Assembly: GCA_037190145.1 (NCBI GenBank)
Contig: JBBCJU010000005.1
Coordinates: forward strand, 217,983-281,982
Length of the DNA: 64,000 nt
Direction: 5' to 3'
Origin: 55-13 sp037190145
GTDB lineage: Bacteria > Armatimonadota > Fimbriimonadia > Fimbriimonadales > Fimbriimonadaceae
Part shown: positions 51,791 through 59,932 of the stretch, one piece after another
Layout: the number at the start of each line of letters is the position of its first letter
Position numbering within the stretch: position 1 is the stretch's first letter
Notes under the pieces: model-generated
Seen by the model: only the letters and a program-made list of their open reading frames with translations
Told to the model about the DNA's origin: nothing
Databases searched by the model: none
Position numbers and translations under genes: made by a program

Positions 51791-53019
51791 AAGGCCTGAT
51801 CCCAAGGTTTGCCTATGGCCTTGTAGCCATTTTGATCATCGCTGCGATCCTTCTCACTTTGGGTCAGCGAGAATCAAACGCGCGCCCCAGCGCTAATTCC
51901 TATAACCCCAGTGGCTTACATGCTTTACAAGAACTCCTCAATCGAAATGGAATCCGAACACGAGTTGACCGTCTAGACGATCCGCAACTTAAGCCCTCAG
52001 ACGTTGTTATTGCGGCTTATGTCGAAACCGGCCCAAGAGACTTTGGAGAAAGCCCCCTAAAAGCGATTGAATCATCCTTAAAAAGTCACTTGGAAGCAGG
52101 CGGAAGAGTTCTCGTCCTACCCTTTGACCGTGACTTCCGAGCCAATAGCTTTTCTGCGGTCAAAGAAACCACACCAATCGTAGATGCAATTAGCGGAAAA
52201 GTTCTGCAGGTGAACTCCACACCGCTGGAGCACACTGCGCTCAGTGTCACGCAGGGAGGAGTTACACCAGGGGGCGAGACCTTTCTCCGCTTTGCTTTTG
52301 AAGATACGCTGTACGCCGCGTGGTTAAAAAAGAATCGCCAATCAAGTGAAGTCTTTGCGGCCTACGCAAGTATTGGCGAGAAGAGCGGCATTCTTCTTCG
52401 TACCTCCGCTGGACTCTTTGCCACAAACCGTTTTATTGATAAAGCGGACAATTCGGTTCTTGCTCTCCAACTAATCAAAGGTTTGATCCCGGAGGGTGGA
52501 CAAGTTGTTTTCAGTGAGGCATCCATTGACGGTGGAATTGCACCGAGTCTTGTTCACGTACTAGGGCCGTGGGCGACGGGAATCTGGATTCAGCTAACGA
52601 TCCTCTTTATCGTGATTGTTTTTACGCTTGGATTCCGTTTTGGTCTCCCAGCCGTTGAACGCAGAACGCAGAAGGGGCAGCGAGAAATGATTGATGCAAT
52701 CTCTGATGTTTATCTTCGTGCCAAATCGACGGGCGTGGCCCTTGATACTGCCTATGAGCAAGCAGATCGCCAGATTCGCCGGAACCTGAAGTTGCCGGCT
52801 CATCTGAGTTCCCAGGAACGAGACCGCCATCTTCCTGAGACGGTAGCAAAACTCTTAGGACAAGTGAACATGATGCGTCAGCCGATTGTTCGCGTGGATG
52901 AAAAAGGACGACAACATCTTAGCTACCATCTGACACCTGCTCAAGCACTCGAACTAATTCGACAATTGGAAACCGAGCTAAATGAGTTCTTTCCAAAGAG
53001 TCTAAATCGGATATCCTGA
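51787..53019 (+). CDS. DUF4350-domain membrane protein
   Basis: 410 residues, TTG start overlapping the previous TGA, with GAGGAG about 12 bases upstream. N-terminal helix (RFAYGLVAILIIAAILLTLG), then the DUF4350 region: SYNPSGLHALQELLNRNGIR, KPSDVVIAAYVETGP, EAGGRVLVLPFDRDFRANS, and a second helix (TGIWIQLTILFIVIVFTLGF) with a helical cytoplasmic tail. DUF4350 resembles a rhamnogalacturonan-type/GATase-like domain of unknown role. Partner of the DUF4129 protein. Confidence 0.75.
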   Translation: MKGLIPRFAYGLVAILIIAAILLTLGQRESNARPSANSYNPSGLHALQELLNRNGIRTRVDRLDDPQLKPSDVVIAAYVETGPRDFGESPLKAIESSLKSHLEAGGRVLVLPFDRDFRANSFSAVKETTPIVDAISGKVLQVNSTPLEHTALSVTQGGVTPGGETFLRFAFEDTLYAAWLKKNRQSSEVFAAYASIGEKSGILLRTSAGLFATNRFIDKADNSVLALQLIKGLIPEGGQVVFSEASIDGGIAPSLVHVLGPWATGIWIQLTILFIVIVFTLGFRFGLPAVERRTQKGQREMIDAISDVYLRAKSTGVALDTAYEQADRQIRRNLKLPAHLSSQERDRHLPETVAKLLGQVNMMRQPIVRVDEKGRQHLSYHLTPAQALELIRQLETELNEFFPKSLNRIS

Positions 53020-53024
53020 CGACT

Positions 53025-53474
53025 ATGAAATGGACACTCGCTTTTGCTATGGCATTGGCAACTGTTATTGGCTGTGGAGATGGAACCACCACGGTCTCCC
53101 CACCTGCTCAGGAGTCTGCGGCAAAGGGGCCAATGGAATATTCCAGTCCGGATCCCAAAGATGCTGCTGATGAAGCCGAGAACATTAAACTTCTAACCAC
53201 CAAACAAGAGTCATCCAAAGCCGACTATCAGAAAAATCCGAAAGATGAAAAACTGAAGAAAGCCTATGTGGATTCAACCGTTGCTCTTGGCCTTCAATAC
53301 ACTTATGCCGAGTCTGTCGATCGGTCACAGAAGTACAAACTGGCGATGAAGTATCTCAACGAAGCATTGGAGCTAGATCCTGAAAATCCCGATGCAAAGT
53401 CAGTTCGTGAGACGATTGTAAACATTTATAAGTCCATGGGACGACCTGTCCCCGGCGAATCGGATAAGGACTAA
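53025..53474 (+). CDS. small TPR lipoprotein
   Basis: 149 residues. Lipobox-like signal ALATVIGC (Cys17) after a short hydrophobic run. Charged Ala/Ser/Asp linker, then one TPR-like unit: YKLAMKYLNEALELDPENPD. Starts 5 bp after the DUF4350 gene and is presumably co-transcribed with the DUF4129/DUF4350 pair. Function unknown. Confidence 0.7.
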   Translation: MKWTLAFAMALATVIGCGDGTTTVSPPAQESAAKGPMEYSSPDPKDAADEAENIKLLTTKQESSKADYQKNPKDEKLKKAYVDSTVALGLQYTYAESVDRSQKYKLAMKYLNEALELDPENPDAKSVRETIVNIYKSMGRPVPGESDKD

Positions 53475-53483
53475 GCACCGCCT

Positions 53484-55340
53484 GTGAGCGAAAACCCTGA
53501 AGTGAACTTGCGCCCTCAGAAGGAGCGCCTTTATGTGCTGGTCTTTGCGATTGGTGCAGCCATCATTTCCATCCTTCCGAATCTGTATGGTCTGATGGCT
53601 GCACCTTCGGGAAGCGTCTATCAGGGTTTCCAGTGGGCAGCCGACGATCACTTCGTCTACTCAGCGTGGGTGCGCCAGGCGATGGAAGGGCAACTGTTGA
53701 TGGACAATCGCTTTGCGGTTGATGCTCAGCCTGGCCTAACCATTCATGTCTATTTCTTCGTTGTTGGCCTCTTAGCCAAGCTAACCGGCATTTCGGCGGC
53801 GATGGCTATAGCCAAGATGGCTTTCTCCGCCCTGTTCGTCGTTCTCGCCCACAAGCTGATCCAGCGGATAACGGTGGATATCTACACCACCAAGCTCGCT
53901 TTGGCAATTGTTTGCCTTGGGGGCGGAATTGGCTTTCTGGTGTGGGAAACCTTTGGCCATGAGTTAGAACGCGCAAGCGCGTTTGCGAGCCTCCTGGGTG
54001 CCTTGAAAGTGCCAGGAACCTCTAATGACGTTTGGCAACCCGAAGCCTATGTCTTCCCTTCCATGCTGACCAATGGACTTTTCATGGTGAGTCTGTGTCT
54101 CATCTTAGGAGTTTTTCTCAGCTTTCTAGAATCACGAAAGTCGTGGAAGCCGGTGCTTCCCGGTGCTGTATGCATGGCCCTTCTGATGAACATCCACAGC
54201 TACGATGTTCTCATTGTCACCTTTGCCATGATCGGCTTCCTAGTGATGCAAGTCGTGCGTCGGGATTTTGAGACAAAGTGGATTGCTAGAGCAGCCGTGA
54301 TCGGCTTAGGCGCTGTTCCTCCGGCTCTATGGTTTATGCATGTGCTGCAGAACGACAAAGTTTTCCAAGAGCGCGCCGCAACTCCCACCTTTACTCCTAA
54401 CTTTAAGGTCCTGCTTTTTGGATATGTCTTGATGGGAATTCTCGCTGCCCTGACTCTACTTAAACCAGAAGTAAAGGCAGATAAAAAGCGACTTGCGGGA
54501 GCTGGAGTCGCCCTTCTACTCGTTCTCGGTCTGTATGTTGCTTCTCCTCCACCAGGATTTGAAGGCTATTTCATGTCACTACCGGCTTGGGTTCTGGTCT
54601 TCGCAACGGCGTGCATCGCTTGCGCTCTCTTGGCAACTCGATCTGTGGCTGCAAACCTAGTTATCGCGTGGTCGCTTATCGGACTCATTGCTCCCTATTT
54701 TCCTGGACTCTTTCAGCGTAAGTTGACCATGGGTCTGAGTGTGCCTTGGGCTATTCTTGCCGCGTTTGGGATCGCTGCCATCACGTTGCCTAGGGATCGC
54801 AGCAAGCGCAACATGATCACTGTGTTGACGATTCTGATTCTTAGTGGCACCTCACTTCGATGGTTCTTTAGAGAAATTGAACTTGCTAAGCTCAATGTGT
54901 CAAACACCACCGTCCACTCGGTTTATCTGTCGCGGGATGTTCAAGCTATTCTCGAGTATCTCAACAAAGAGAATTCAGAAAAACAACGGACGGTAATTAT
55001 TGCCCTGCCTGGCGTTCCCCAAAAGGATGATCAGAATGTGGATTCTTTCAAAGAACCCTTCGTTCCCGATCTCAACCCGGTTCTTAGTGGGTTCGCTGGA
55101 ACTTACAGTTACGCAGGTCACTGGAGTGAAACTCCTGACTATATGAATCGAAGAAATGAGTCGACTGAACTGTTCCTAGATCGAACGACTCCCGAACGTA
55201 GGCAAGAGATCCTAGACAAAGTAAAACCCAACTATCTAGTTGCTCCAGATCCCAGTGCGTTTCCCGGTATTGCCGACCTAGGTTCCTTAGGCGAAGTTGT
55301 AGCTGGTAGCACTCAGTTTAAACTTATCAAACTTCGCTAG
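53484..55340 (+). CDS. GT-C-type polytopic membrane protein
   Basis: 618 residues with a GTG start, about 11-12 hydrophobic helices. WAADDHFVYSAWVRQAMEGQ near residue 50 contains an acidic DD motif in the first extracytoplasmic loop, as in GT-C glycosyltransferases that use lipid-phosphate sugars. A soluble C-terminal domain (LSRDVQAILEYLNKENSEKQ; FAGTYSYAGHWSETPDYMNR) follows. Acceptor and donor unknown. Last gene of the co-directional block from 49.9 kb, closed by a long palindrome. Confidence 0.6.
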   Translation: MSENPEVNLRPQKERLYVLVFAIGAAIISILPNLYGLMAAPSGSVYQGFQWAADDHFVYSAWVRQAMEGQLLMDNRFAVDAQPGLTIHVYFFVVGLLAKLTGISAAMAIAKMAFSALFVVLAHKLIQRITVDIYTTKLALAIVCLGGGIGFLVWETFGHELERASAFASLLGALKVPGTSNDVWQPEAYVFPSMLTNGLFMVSLCLILGVFLSFLESRKSWKPVLPGAVCMALLMNIHSYDVLIVTFAMIGFLVMQVVRRDFETKWIARAAVIGLGAVPPALWFMHVLQNDKVFQERAATPTFTPNFKVLLFGYVLMGILAALTLLKPEVKADKKRLAGAGVALLLVLGLYVASPPPGFEGYFMSLPAWVLVFATACIACALLATRSVAANLVIAWSLIGLIAPYFPGLFQRKLTMGLSVPWAILAAFGIAAITLPRDRSKRNMITVLTILILSGTSLRWFFREIELAKLNVSNTTVHSVYLSRDVQAILEYLNKENSEKQRTVIIALPGVPQKDDQNVDSFKEPFVPDLNPVLSGFAGTYSYAGHWSETPDYMNRRNESTELFLDRTTPERRQEILDKVKPNYLVAPDPSAFPGIADLGSLGEVVAGSTQFKLIKLR

Positions 55341-55348
55341 ACTCCATA

Positions 55349-55402
55349 GAACCTAAAAAGGGGTTGTTTGAGAATATTCTCAAACAACCCCTTTTTAGGT
55401 TC
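55349..55402. terminator. 54-bp perfect palindrome, bidirectional terminator
   Basis: Two 27-bp arms with no spacer: the left arm begins GAACCTAAAAAGGGG, the centre is AGAAT|ATTCT, and the right arm mirrors it exactly. It contains CCCCTTTTT on each strand and lies 8 bp after the GT-C gene and 12 bp before the convergent VanW gene stop, so it can end both transcripts. Confidence 0.85.
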
Positions 55403-55414
55403 CTTTGCTTATGT

Positions 55415-56791
55415 TTACAAAGGCAAGTCCGGCTCAATTGTGGGTTCAGGAGAAACCGGTGCTGAGGCTGGCTTAGGAGCACTCGGCGCGTTATTTACGG
55501 CGATGATTCTTGGTGAACCTCGATAGATGCTTCGACCAAGCGAATCTCTTCGTACTTCCTTTCCATCTTGGTACACAACCCGATATGTATTCACGGCTCG
55601 TGCCGAGGAACCTTTCTCGACAATTCGTTGGCTTCCCGGAGGCAACGATCTATCTACTACAGTCTTCACTCCATTTCCCCAACCTGTCGCTCCGCTGGCG
55701 ACAATCTTGACCGTCTTTCCAGGAGTCTTGGTTCCGAGGATGCGGAATGTAAGTTTGCCAGTCTCAAATGTGGAGGAAACGGCAATGGGGTGCGATTGGT
55801 TATTCTCAATCACAAAATCAAGGGTTCCATAGTCAACTGTCGCATCTCGTCCAAGTGGGACATAAGAGCTGGGCAGACTATGGTTGCTTCGCTTGGCGAT
55901 TTTGATATCGGCAAAGAGCGAAGCATTGTAAAGGGTTGAACTCACTTGGCAAATGCCGCCACCGATTCCTGTATCGTGACGACCGTTCACCAGAACCGGA
56001 GCAACCTTGTAACCATCCTTTACTGTTCGCCTGCCGACGACGGTGTTAAAGCTCAATTGCTCACCGGGCATCAAAATCTGTCCATCTAACTTATCCGAGG
56101 CTAGTCGAATGTTCGTGTTTCTCGCGGTTTGATGAGCCGGGAACTTGGTAGAGAATTCACCCATAACTTCGGTGATCTTCGCTAGCTCAGCATCGGGCAG
56201 TCTCTTTGGAGCTTCTTTCAGCGGAATCTCCACGGAACCTGTTCCCTCTAATCCAGTAAGAACTGCTTCTGGTAAGCCCGCTTCATCCAATTCGAACGTG
56301 GTGACCTCTGGTTCTCGCTTAATTACCCCACCGGTAAAAAGAACACGAGCAGGCCTTGGCTTACCGATTGCTGACTTCACAAGCTTTTTCAAGTTTCCGA
56401 GATCACTCGAACCTGACTTGAATTTAACATCAAGCTCTTTCTTCTCGTATTCACCACCGGAGACGGTAGATTGGGCGGCACCCCAAAAATCGCTTAACTC
56501 GCACTGATCCACGCTGGCGGCATCATCCAGACTAATACCCAACTTGCCTGGAGTCATGGGCGGAAGAGGCGTTTTGATCAGATTATTTGTTAACCGCAGT
56601 TCCTTCTTTCGTTCAGATTCCCACCAAATACGAAGCTTCTTGGCAGCCTCTTCTTTTGTAAGACCACCTACAGCAACAACTCCAATCTGAGTATTTGGGC
56701 GAATAGTAGGCACAAAACGAGCCGCCGTGACCGTTAGTCCGACGCCCGTGGCCCCCAAAACGGCTAAGCCGCCAATCAAAACCTTCTTCAT
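55415..56791 (-). CDS. VanW-family protein with peptidoglycan-binding-like N-terminus
   Basis: About 458 residues from ATG 56791 (GAAGGAAGG upstream; frame open to 56812). N-terminal membrane anchor (KKVLIGGLAVLGATGVGLTV), a PG_binding_4-like region (VGGLTKEEAAKKLRIWWESE), then the VanW domain: MPGEQLSFNTVVGRRTVKDG, GIGGGICQVSSTLYNASLFA and NHSLPSSYVPLGRDATVDYG. Ends in a Pro/Ser/Ala-rich tail (SAPKPASAPVSPEPTIEPDL). Architecture is that of YoaR-like envelope proteins; role unknown. Confidence 0.85.
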   Translation of the reverse strand: MKKVLIGGLAVLGATGVGLTVTAARFVPTIRPNTQIGVVAVGGLTKEEAAKKLRIWWESERKKELRLTNNLIKTPLPPMTPGKLGISLDDAASVDQCELSDFWGAAQSTVSGGEYEKKELDVKFKSGSSDLGNLKKLVKSAIGKPRPARVLFTGGVIKREPEVTTFELDEAGLPEAVLTGLEGTGSVEIPLKEAPKRLPDAELAKITEVMGEFSTKFPAHQTARNTNIRLASDKLDGQILMPGEQLSFNTVVGRRTVKDGYKVAPVLVNGRHDTGIGGGICQVSSTLYNASLFADIKIAKRSNHSLPSSYVPLGRDATVDYGTLDFVIENNQSHPIAVSSTFETGKLTFRILGTKTPGKTVKIVASGATGWGNGVKTVVDRSLPPGSQRIVEKGSSARAVNTYRVVYQDGKEVRRDSLGRSIYRGSPRIIAVNNAPSAPKPASAPVSPEPTIEPDLPL

Positions 56792-56929
56792 CCTTCCTTC
56801 ATTCGACGTCATCTAGACGTTAAAAAGCTCTCTTACTCCAAATTATGACATTTAGACCTAGTGTTCTTTACCAGATTACAATGAATTGTGCACTTTAGGA
56901 CTATTCACCCTCAACGGTAGAATGAATCC

Positions 56930-57802
56930 ATGCCCAAACTTGTATGGCTAAACGGCGAAGTAATGCCAATGGAGTCCGCCACCATCCCGGCGGCAGATCA
57001 TGCTCACCTGTATGGCGATGGCCTCTTTGAAGGCATTCGCATCTATAGCTCCAAAATCTTCAAGTTAGACGAACACCTTCAGCGTCTGTATCATGGAATT
57101 CTCTATCTTGGCTACGAGATGAAAATTGGGATTGATGAACTCAAGTCCATCATCCTAGACGTTTGCCGACAAGCGGGAATCGAAAACGGCTATATCCGCC
57201 TCAACGTCACGCGAGGAACCGGCCTTGGACTAGACCCCAAGAATATCGACCGCACTCCTAATGTGATGATCATGGTGAATACTTTGGCCTTGTATCCACC
57301 CGAAGCCTACGAGACCGGGCTAGACGTGGTTACAAGCTCCTTCCGAGTGATCCCGCCTGACAGCTTGGATCCGCGGTTAAAGTGTATCGGGCGCTATGCC
57401 AGCAACATCCTAGCCAAGCAAGAAGGCAACTCAAGAGGTGCAGGAGAAGCACTCATGCTAAACCAGCAGGGTTACATTGCGGAATGCACGGGCGACAACA
57501 TCTTCCTTATTCAGAATGGTGTTGTAAGAACGCCTCATCCTTCCTCTGGCATTCTCCAAGGCATCACACGGGATACAGCGATCGCCTTGGCAAAGGAAGC
57601 TGGACACAAGGTTGAGGAAGTCTTCCTAACTCCAATGGATGTTTATTCTGCTGATGAAGCATTCCTAACTGGAACTGCGGCTGAGATCATCCCCATGGTG
57701 ACCCTCGACGGTCGTAATATTGGCAAGGGAAAGCCTGGCCCTGTCACCGTTGACATTATTCGCCGCTATCGCGAACAAACACAAAACGGAACTCCGTTTT
57801 GA
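56930..57802 (+). CDS. ilvE: branched-chain-amino-acid aminotransferase (class IV)
   Basis: 290 residues. Fold-type IV PLP enzyme: VWLNGEVMPMESATIPAADH, LYGDGLFEGIRIY, the lysine at position 151 in RLKCIGRYASNILAKQE, MLNQQGYIAECTGDNIFLI, and GILQGITRDTAIALAKE. Catalyses the last step of Val, Leu and Ile synthesis and the first of their breakdown; a D-amino-acid or ADC-lyase relative is less likely given FEGIR. Its stop overlaps the next start (TTGA). Confidence 0.88.
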   Translation: MPKLVWLNGEVMPMESATIPAADHAHLYGDGLFEGIRIYSSKIFKLDEHLQRLYHGILYLGYEMKIGIDELKSIILDVCRQAGIENGYIRLNVTRGTGLGLDPKNIDRTPNVMIMVNTLALYPPEAYETGLDVVTSSFRVIPPDSLDPRLKCIGRYASNILAKQEGNSRGAGEALMLNQQGYIAECTGDNIFLIQNGVVRTPHPSSGILQGITRDTAIALAKEAGHKVEEVFLTPMDVYSADEAFLTGTAAEIIPMVTLDGRNIGKGKPGPVTVDIIRRYREQTQNGTPF

Positions 57803-58107
57803 TCCTTGCCTGTAGCAGGTGTGGCAGATCGGCATCATGCATGATGTCAAAGTATCAGCTTAAAGAGCCGATCTGCAATGAATGCCTGCTCAGGCAACTT
57901 CCAGATATTCCGATTACCGAGCTCGCTACAAACTTGCTTTCGAACAAACCAAACCGACGCGGCTGCCCTTTCTGCGGGACCAATTCAGCCCAAGCGATAG
58001 AGGACGGATTGGTAGGTTGTCCCCTTTGTTACGAAGCGTTAGAAAACTCCGTTTGGCGACATTTCGGTATAACACCTGGTAGCTGGACAAAGACACCGGC
58101 CGGTTGA
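57799..58107 (+). CDS. McsA-like double zinc-ribbon protein
   Basis: 102 residues with a TTG start. Two treble-clef-like zinc sites: C5-x-x-C8 with C26-x-x-C29 (ACSRCGRSA; ICNECLL), and C56-x-x-C59 with C74-x-x-C77 (GCPFCGTNS; VGCPLCYEAL). The spacing and the pattern CPFCGT...GL-x-GCPLCYE match the N-terminal part of McsA, activator of the McsB arginine kinase, but the C-terminal UVR motif is absent. No mcsB, clpC or ctsR is adjacent. Coupled to ilvE by a 4-bp overlap. Confidence 0.65.
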   Translation: MILACSRCGRSASCMMSKYQLKEPICNECLLRQLPDIPITELATNLLSNKPNRRGCPFCGTNSAQAIEDGLVGCPLCYEALENSVWRHFGITPGSWTKTPAG

Positions 58108-58838
58108 TGACTATGTTCATGATGAAAAGTTCTGCTTGGAAATTGGGTTTGTTTGCGGCCATCGCCGTGTCGTTGGTTGCTTGTGGCGGTGGCGGAGGAG
58201 GCGGAAGCGTTGAAGAACCACGAGTCCGATATGTAAACGCGTCGCCCGATACTCTTCCTCTCACCTTTACGCTGGATGATAGCGATGAGGCGACTGGAGT
58301 CAGCTATTTATCTATGTCCTCCAGATTCGAGGATGAAGATGCGGATAGTTACGATGTATCCGTTCGTGAGGACGGCGACAATCCTGCACTAGACGCATTT
58401 ACCACTCAGCTGGCGAATGATAACGAGTACTTGCTTGCCACAGTTGGGCTTAAGAATTATGGTTCTGAGCCATTTAAGAGACTTCGGCTCGTTAACCTTC
58501 AAATCAACTTAAACGCTCCAAACGGCAACCGAAGCCGCGTTTATGTTCTGCACGCTTTTAACCGAGAAGGTGGGCTGGATACGCCAAACATCGATCTTCG
58601 AAACCCCGGCGACAACCCTCAATACAAGGTTGAGAATATCGGGTTTGGGGCAATCGGTACCCTTGAGATTGATTCTTCTACGCAAACGTTTGTGGCACGC
58701 AGAAACAATTCGGAAAGCGTTTACGCAACTGAGACTTTCACTTTTGCCGGTGGTGGAATCTATCTGGCAATTGTTGGTGGAATTGAAAACGCCACTGGCA
58801 CTCAGACTCCGCAGATAAAGTTCTTACGTCTGAACTAA
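58107..58838 (+). CDS. DUF4397-like lipoprotein
   Basis: About 243 residues; ATG 58107 overlaps the upstream stop by one base, with further Met codons at 58119 and 58122. Lipobox LVACGGG with a Gly-rich run (Cys then seven Gly), then VRYVNASPDTLPLTFTLDD, the usual opening of DUF4397, followed by beta-strands (LANDNEYLLATVGLKNYGSE; GGGIYLAIVGGIENATGTQT). Predicted to be a surface or periplasmic immunoglobulin-like lipoprotein. Function unknown. Confidence 0.7.
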   Translation: MTMFMMKSSAWKLGLFAAIAVSLVACGGGGGGGSVEEPRVRYVNASPDTLPLTFTLDDSDEATGVSYLSMSSRFEDEDADSYDVSVREDGDNPALDAFTTQLANDNEYLLATVGLKNYGSEPFKRLRLVNLQINLNAPNGNRSRVYVLHAFNREGGLDTPNIDLRNPGDNPQYKVENIGFGAIGTLEIDSSTQTFVARRNNSESVYATETFTFAGGGIYLAIVGGIENATGTQTPQIKFLRLN

Positions 58839-58856
58839 AAACTCCTTTATATGAAG

Positions 58857-58892
58857 AAGCGGAAGGAGGTTCTAAACTCCTTCCGCTTTTTT
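58857..58892 (+). terminator. intrinsic terminator
   Basis: 12-bp stem AAGCGGAAGGAG / CTCCTTCCGCTT, loop of 8 nt, followed by TTTTTTC; 18 bp after the DUF4397-like gene. Confidence 0.92.
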
Positions 58893-59016
58893 CTATCTTA
58901 TTGCCTTTTTGTTGGCTTTTGACGCTCCAGGGTGCGGCAAACCCAAGCAAAAAACCCTGGATCGGTGTTAAACTAGCAACCCGCGCATCTTTTGGAAGAT
59001 AGCGCACGTCTTCTCT

Positions 59017-59562
59017 ATGCCTAATGACGCACTGCGAGACTCACTGGCCGAGAAGCGCTGGCTTACCGCCCTTTCCAAGGGTGATCCGTCCGCGCTTGGT
59101 GGCTTGTACGAAATGTACGGTGAGCGGATCTTTCGATACACATTTCGCATGCTTGGCAACCGCACGGATGCGGAAGACGCAACCGCAGAGACGTTCCTGC
59201 GTGTTCTCCGTCGCTCGACGGAGTTGCGTGCCGATGGCGCCTTTAGGACCTGGTTATTCCGGATTGCCCGGAACCTATGTATCGACAAAATGCGGCAGCA
59301 CAAACTTATGGAGCTGCCCTCAGACGCACACTATTCAGGTTCGGAGGAGCGAGCAACTTTGCGGGTAACCGTTCAGCAAGCATTATCCGACCTACCGATT
59401 GAGTACCGAGAGCCGTTGGTCCTTTGTGATTTAGAGGACATGGCGGCCAGAGAAGCGGCGGAGATTTTGAAAATTAGCGTTCCTGCGCTAAAGTCAAGGC
59501 TATACAGAGGACGTAGAGCCCTCCGCGACAAGCTGGGTGGAACCCTAGAGAGGACGTCGTGA
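59017..59562 (+). CDS. ECF-type RNA polymerase sigma factor
   Basis: 181 residues. Region 2: LGGLYEMYGERIFRYTFRML, DAEDATAETFLRVLR, FRTWLFRIARNLCIDKMRQH. Region 4: LPIEYREPLVLCDLEDMAAR then EAAEILKISVPALKSRLYRG (HTH), RGRRALRDKL. Directs RNA polymerase to a small stress or envelope regulon. Overlaps its presumed partner gene by 4 bp (GTGA). An ECF factor two genes upstream of dnaN is unusual. Confidence 0.92.
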   Translation: MPNDALRDSLAEKRWLTALSKGDPSALGGLYEMYGERIFRYTFRMLGNRTDAEDATAETFLRVLRRSTELRADGAFRTWLFRIARNLCIDKMRQHKLMELPSDAHYSGSEERATLRVTVQQALSDLPIEYREPLVLCDLEDMAAREAAEILKISVPALKSRLYRGRRALRDKLGGTLERTS

Positions 59563-59846
59563 ATAACGAACTTTACAGCAAACTCGTAGATATGTACGCG
59601 GGAAATGAATTGCCCGCCGAACTTGAAGATCAAATGGAGCTGGCTGCGGCTAGCAATGCCGGACTCAACCACGATATGACTACGCTGCGGCGAGTTGTAG
59701 ACACTCTGCACCAAGGTAATGATGCTGAGTACACCGAAGAGTCTCATCATCGAATTCTTATGAAACTGTATGCAAGAGGGGCCGAAATTCAGACCCAAGC
59801 ACCAGTTCCATCCCATTTCCAATACAACCTGCCCTTACAAGGGTAA
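59559..59846 (+). CDS. putative anti-sigma-like partner protein
   Basis: 95 residues with a GTG start that overlaps the sigma stop. Helical N-terminus SKLVDMYAGNELPAELEDQM resembles the opening of zinc-type anti-sigma (ZAS) proteins, but there is no HxxxCxxC and no membrane helix. The C-terminal half is polar and ends HFQYNLPLQG. Position says anti-sigma or co-regulator; sequence does not confirm it. Confidence 0.5.
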   Translation: MNNELYSKLVDMYAGNELPAELEDQMELAAASNAGLNHDMTTLRRVVDTLHQGNDAEYTEESHHRILMKLYARGAEIQTQAPVPSHFQYNLPLQG

Positions 59847-59850
59847 GCCT

Positions 59851-59912
59851 GCGGCTTGCAGATGGCGGTTGGCAGTAGAATTGAATTCAGCCAGCCGCTA
59901 TCTGCGGACCGC
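59851..59912. other. long imperfect hairpin before dnaN
   Basis: Arms 59851-59873 and 59890-59912 pair over 23 positions with one mismatch, three U-G and one G-U pair in RNA, loop of 16 nt. It starts 5 bp after the anti-sigma-like stop and ends 20 bp before the dnaN start. No T-run, so it is not a usual terminator; it may be a decayed palindromic repeat or a leader structure. Confidence 0.6.
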
Positions 59913-59932
59913 AAACCATATAAAGAAACAAA

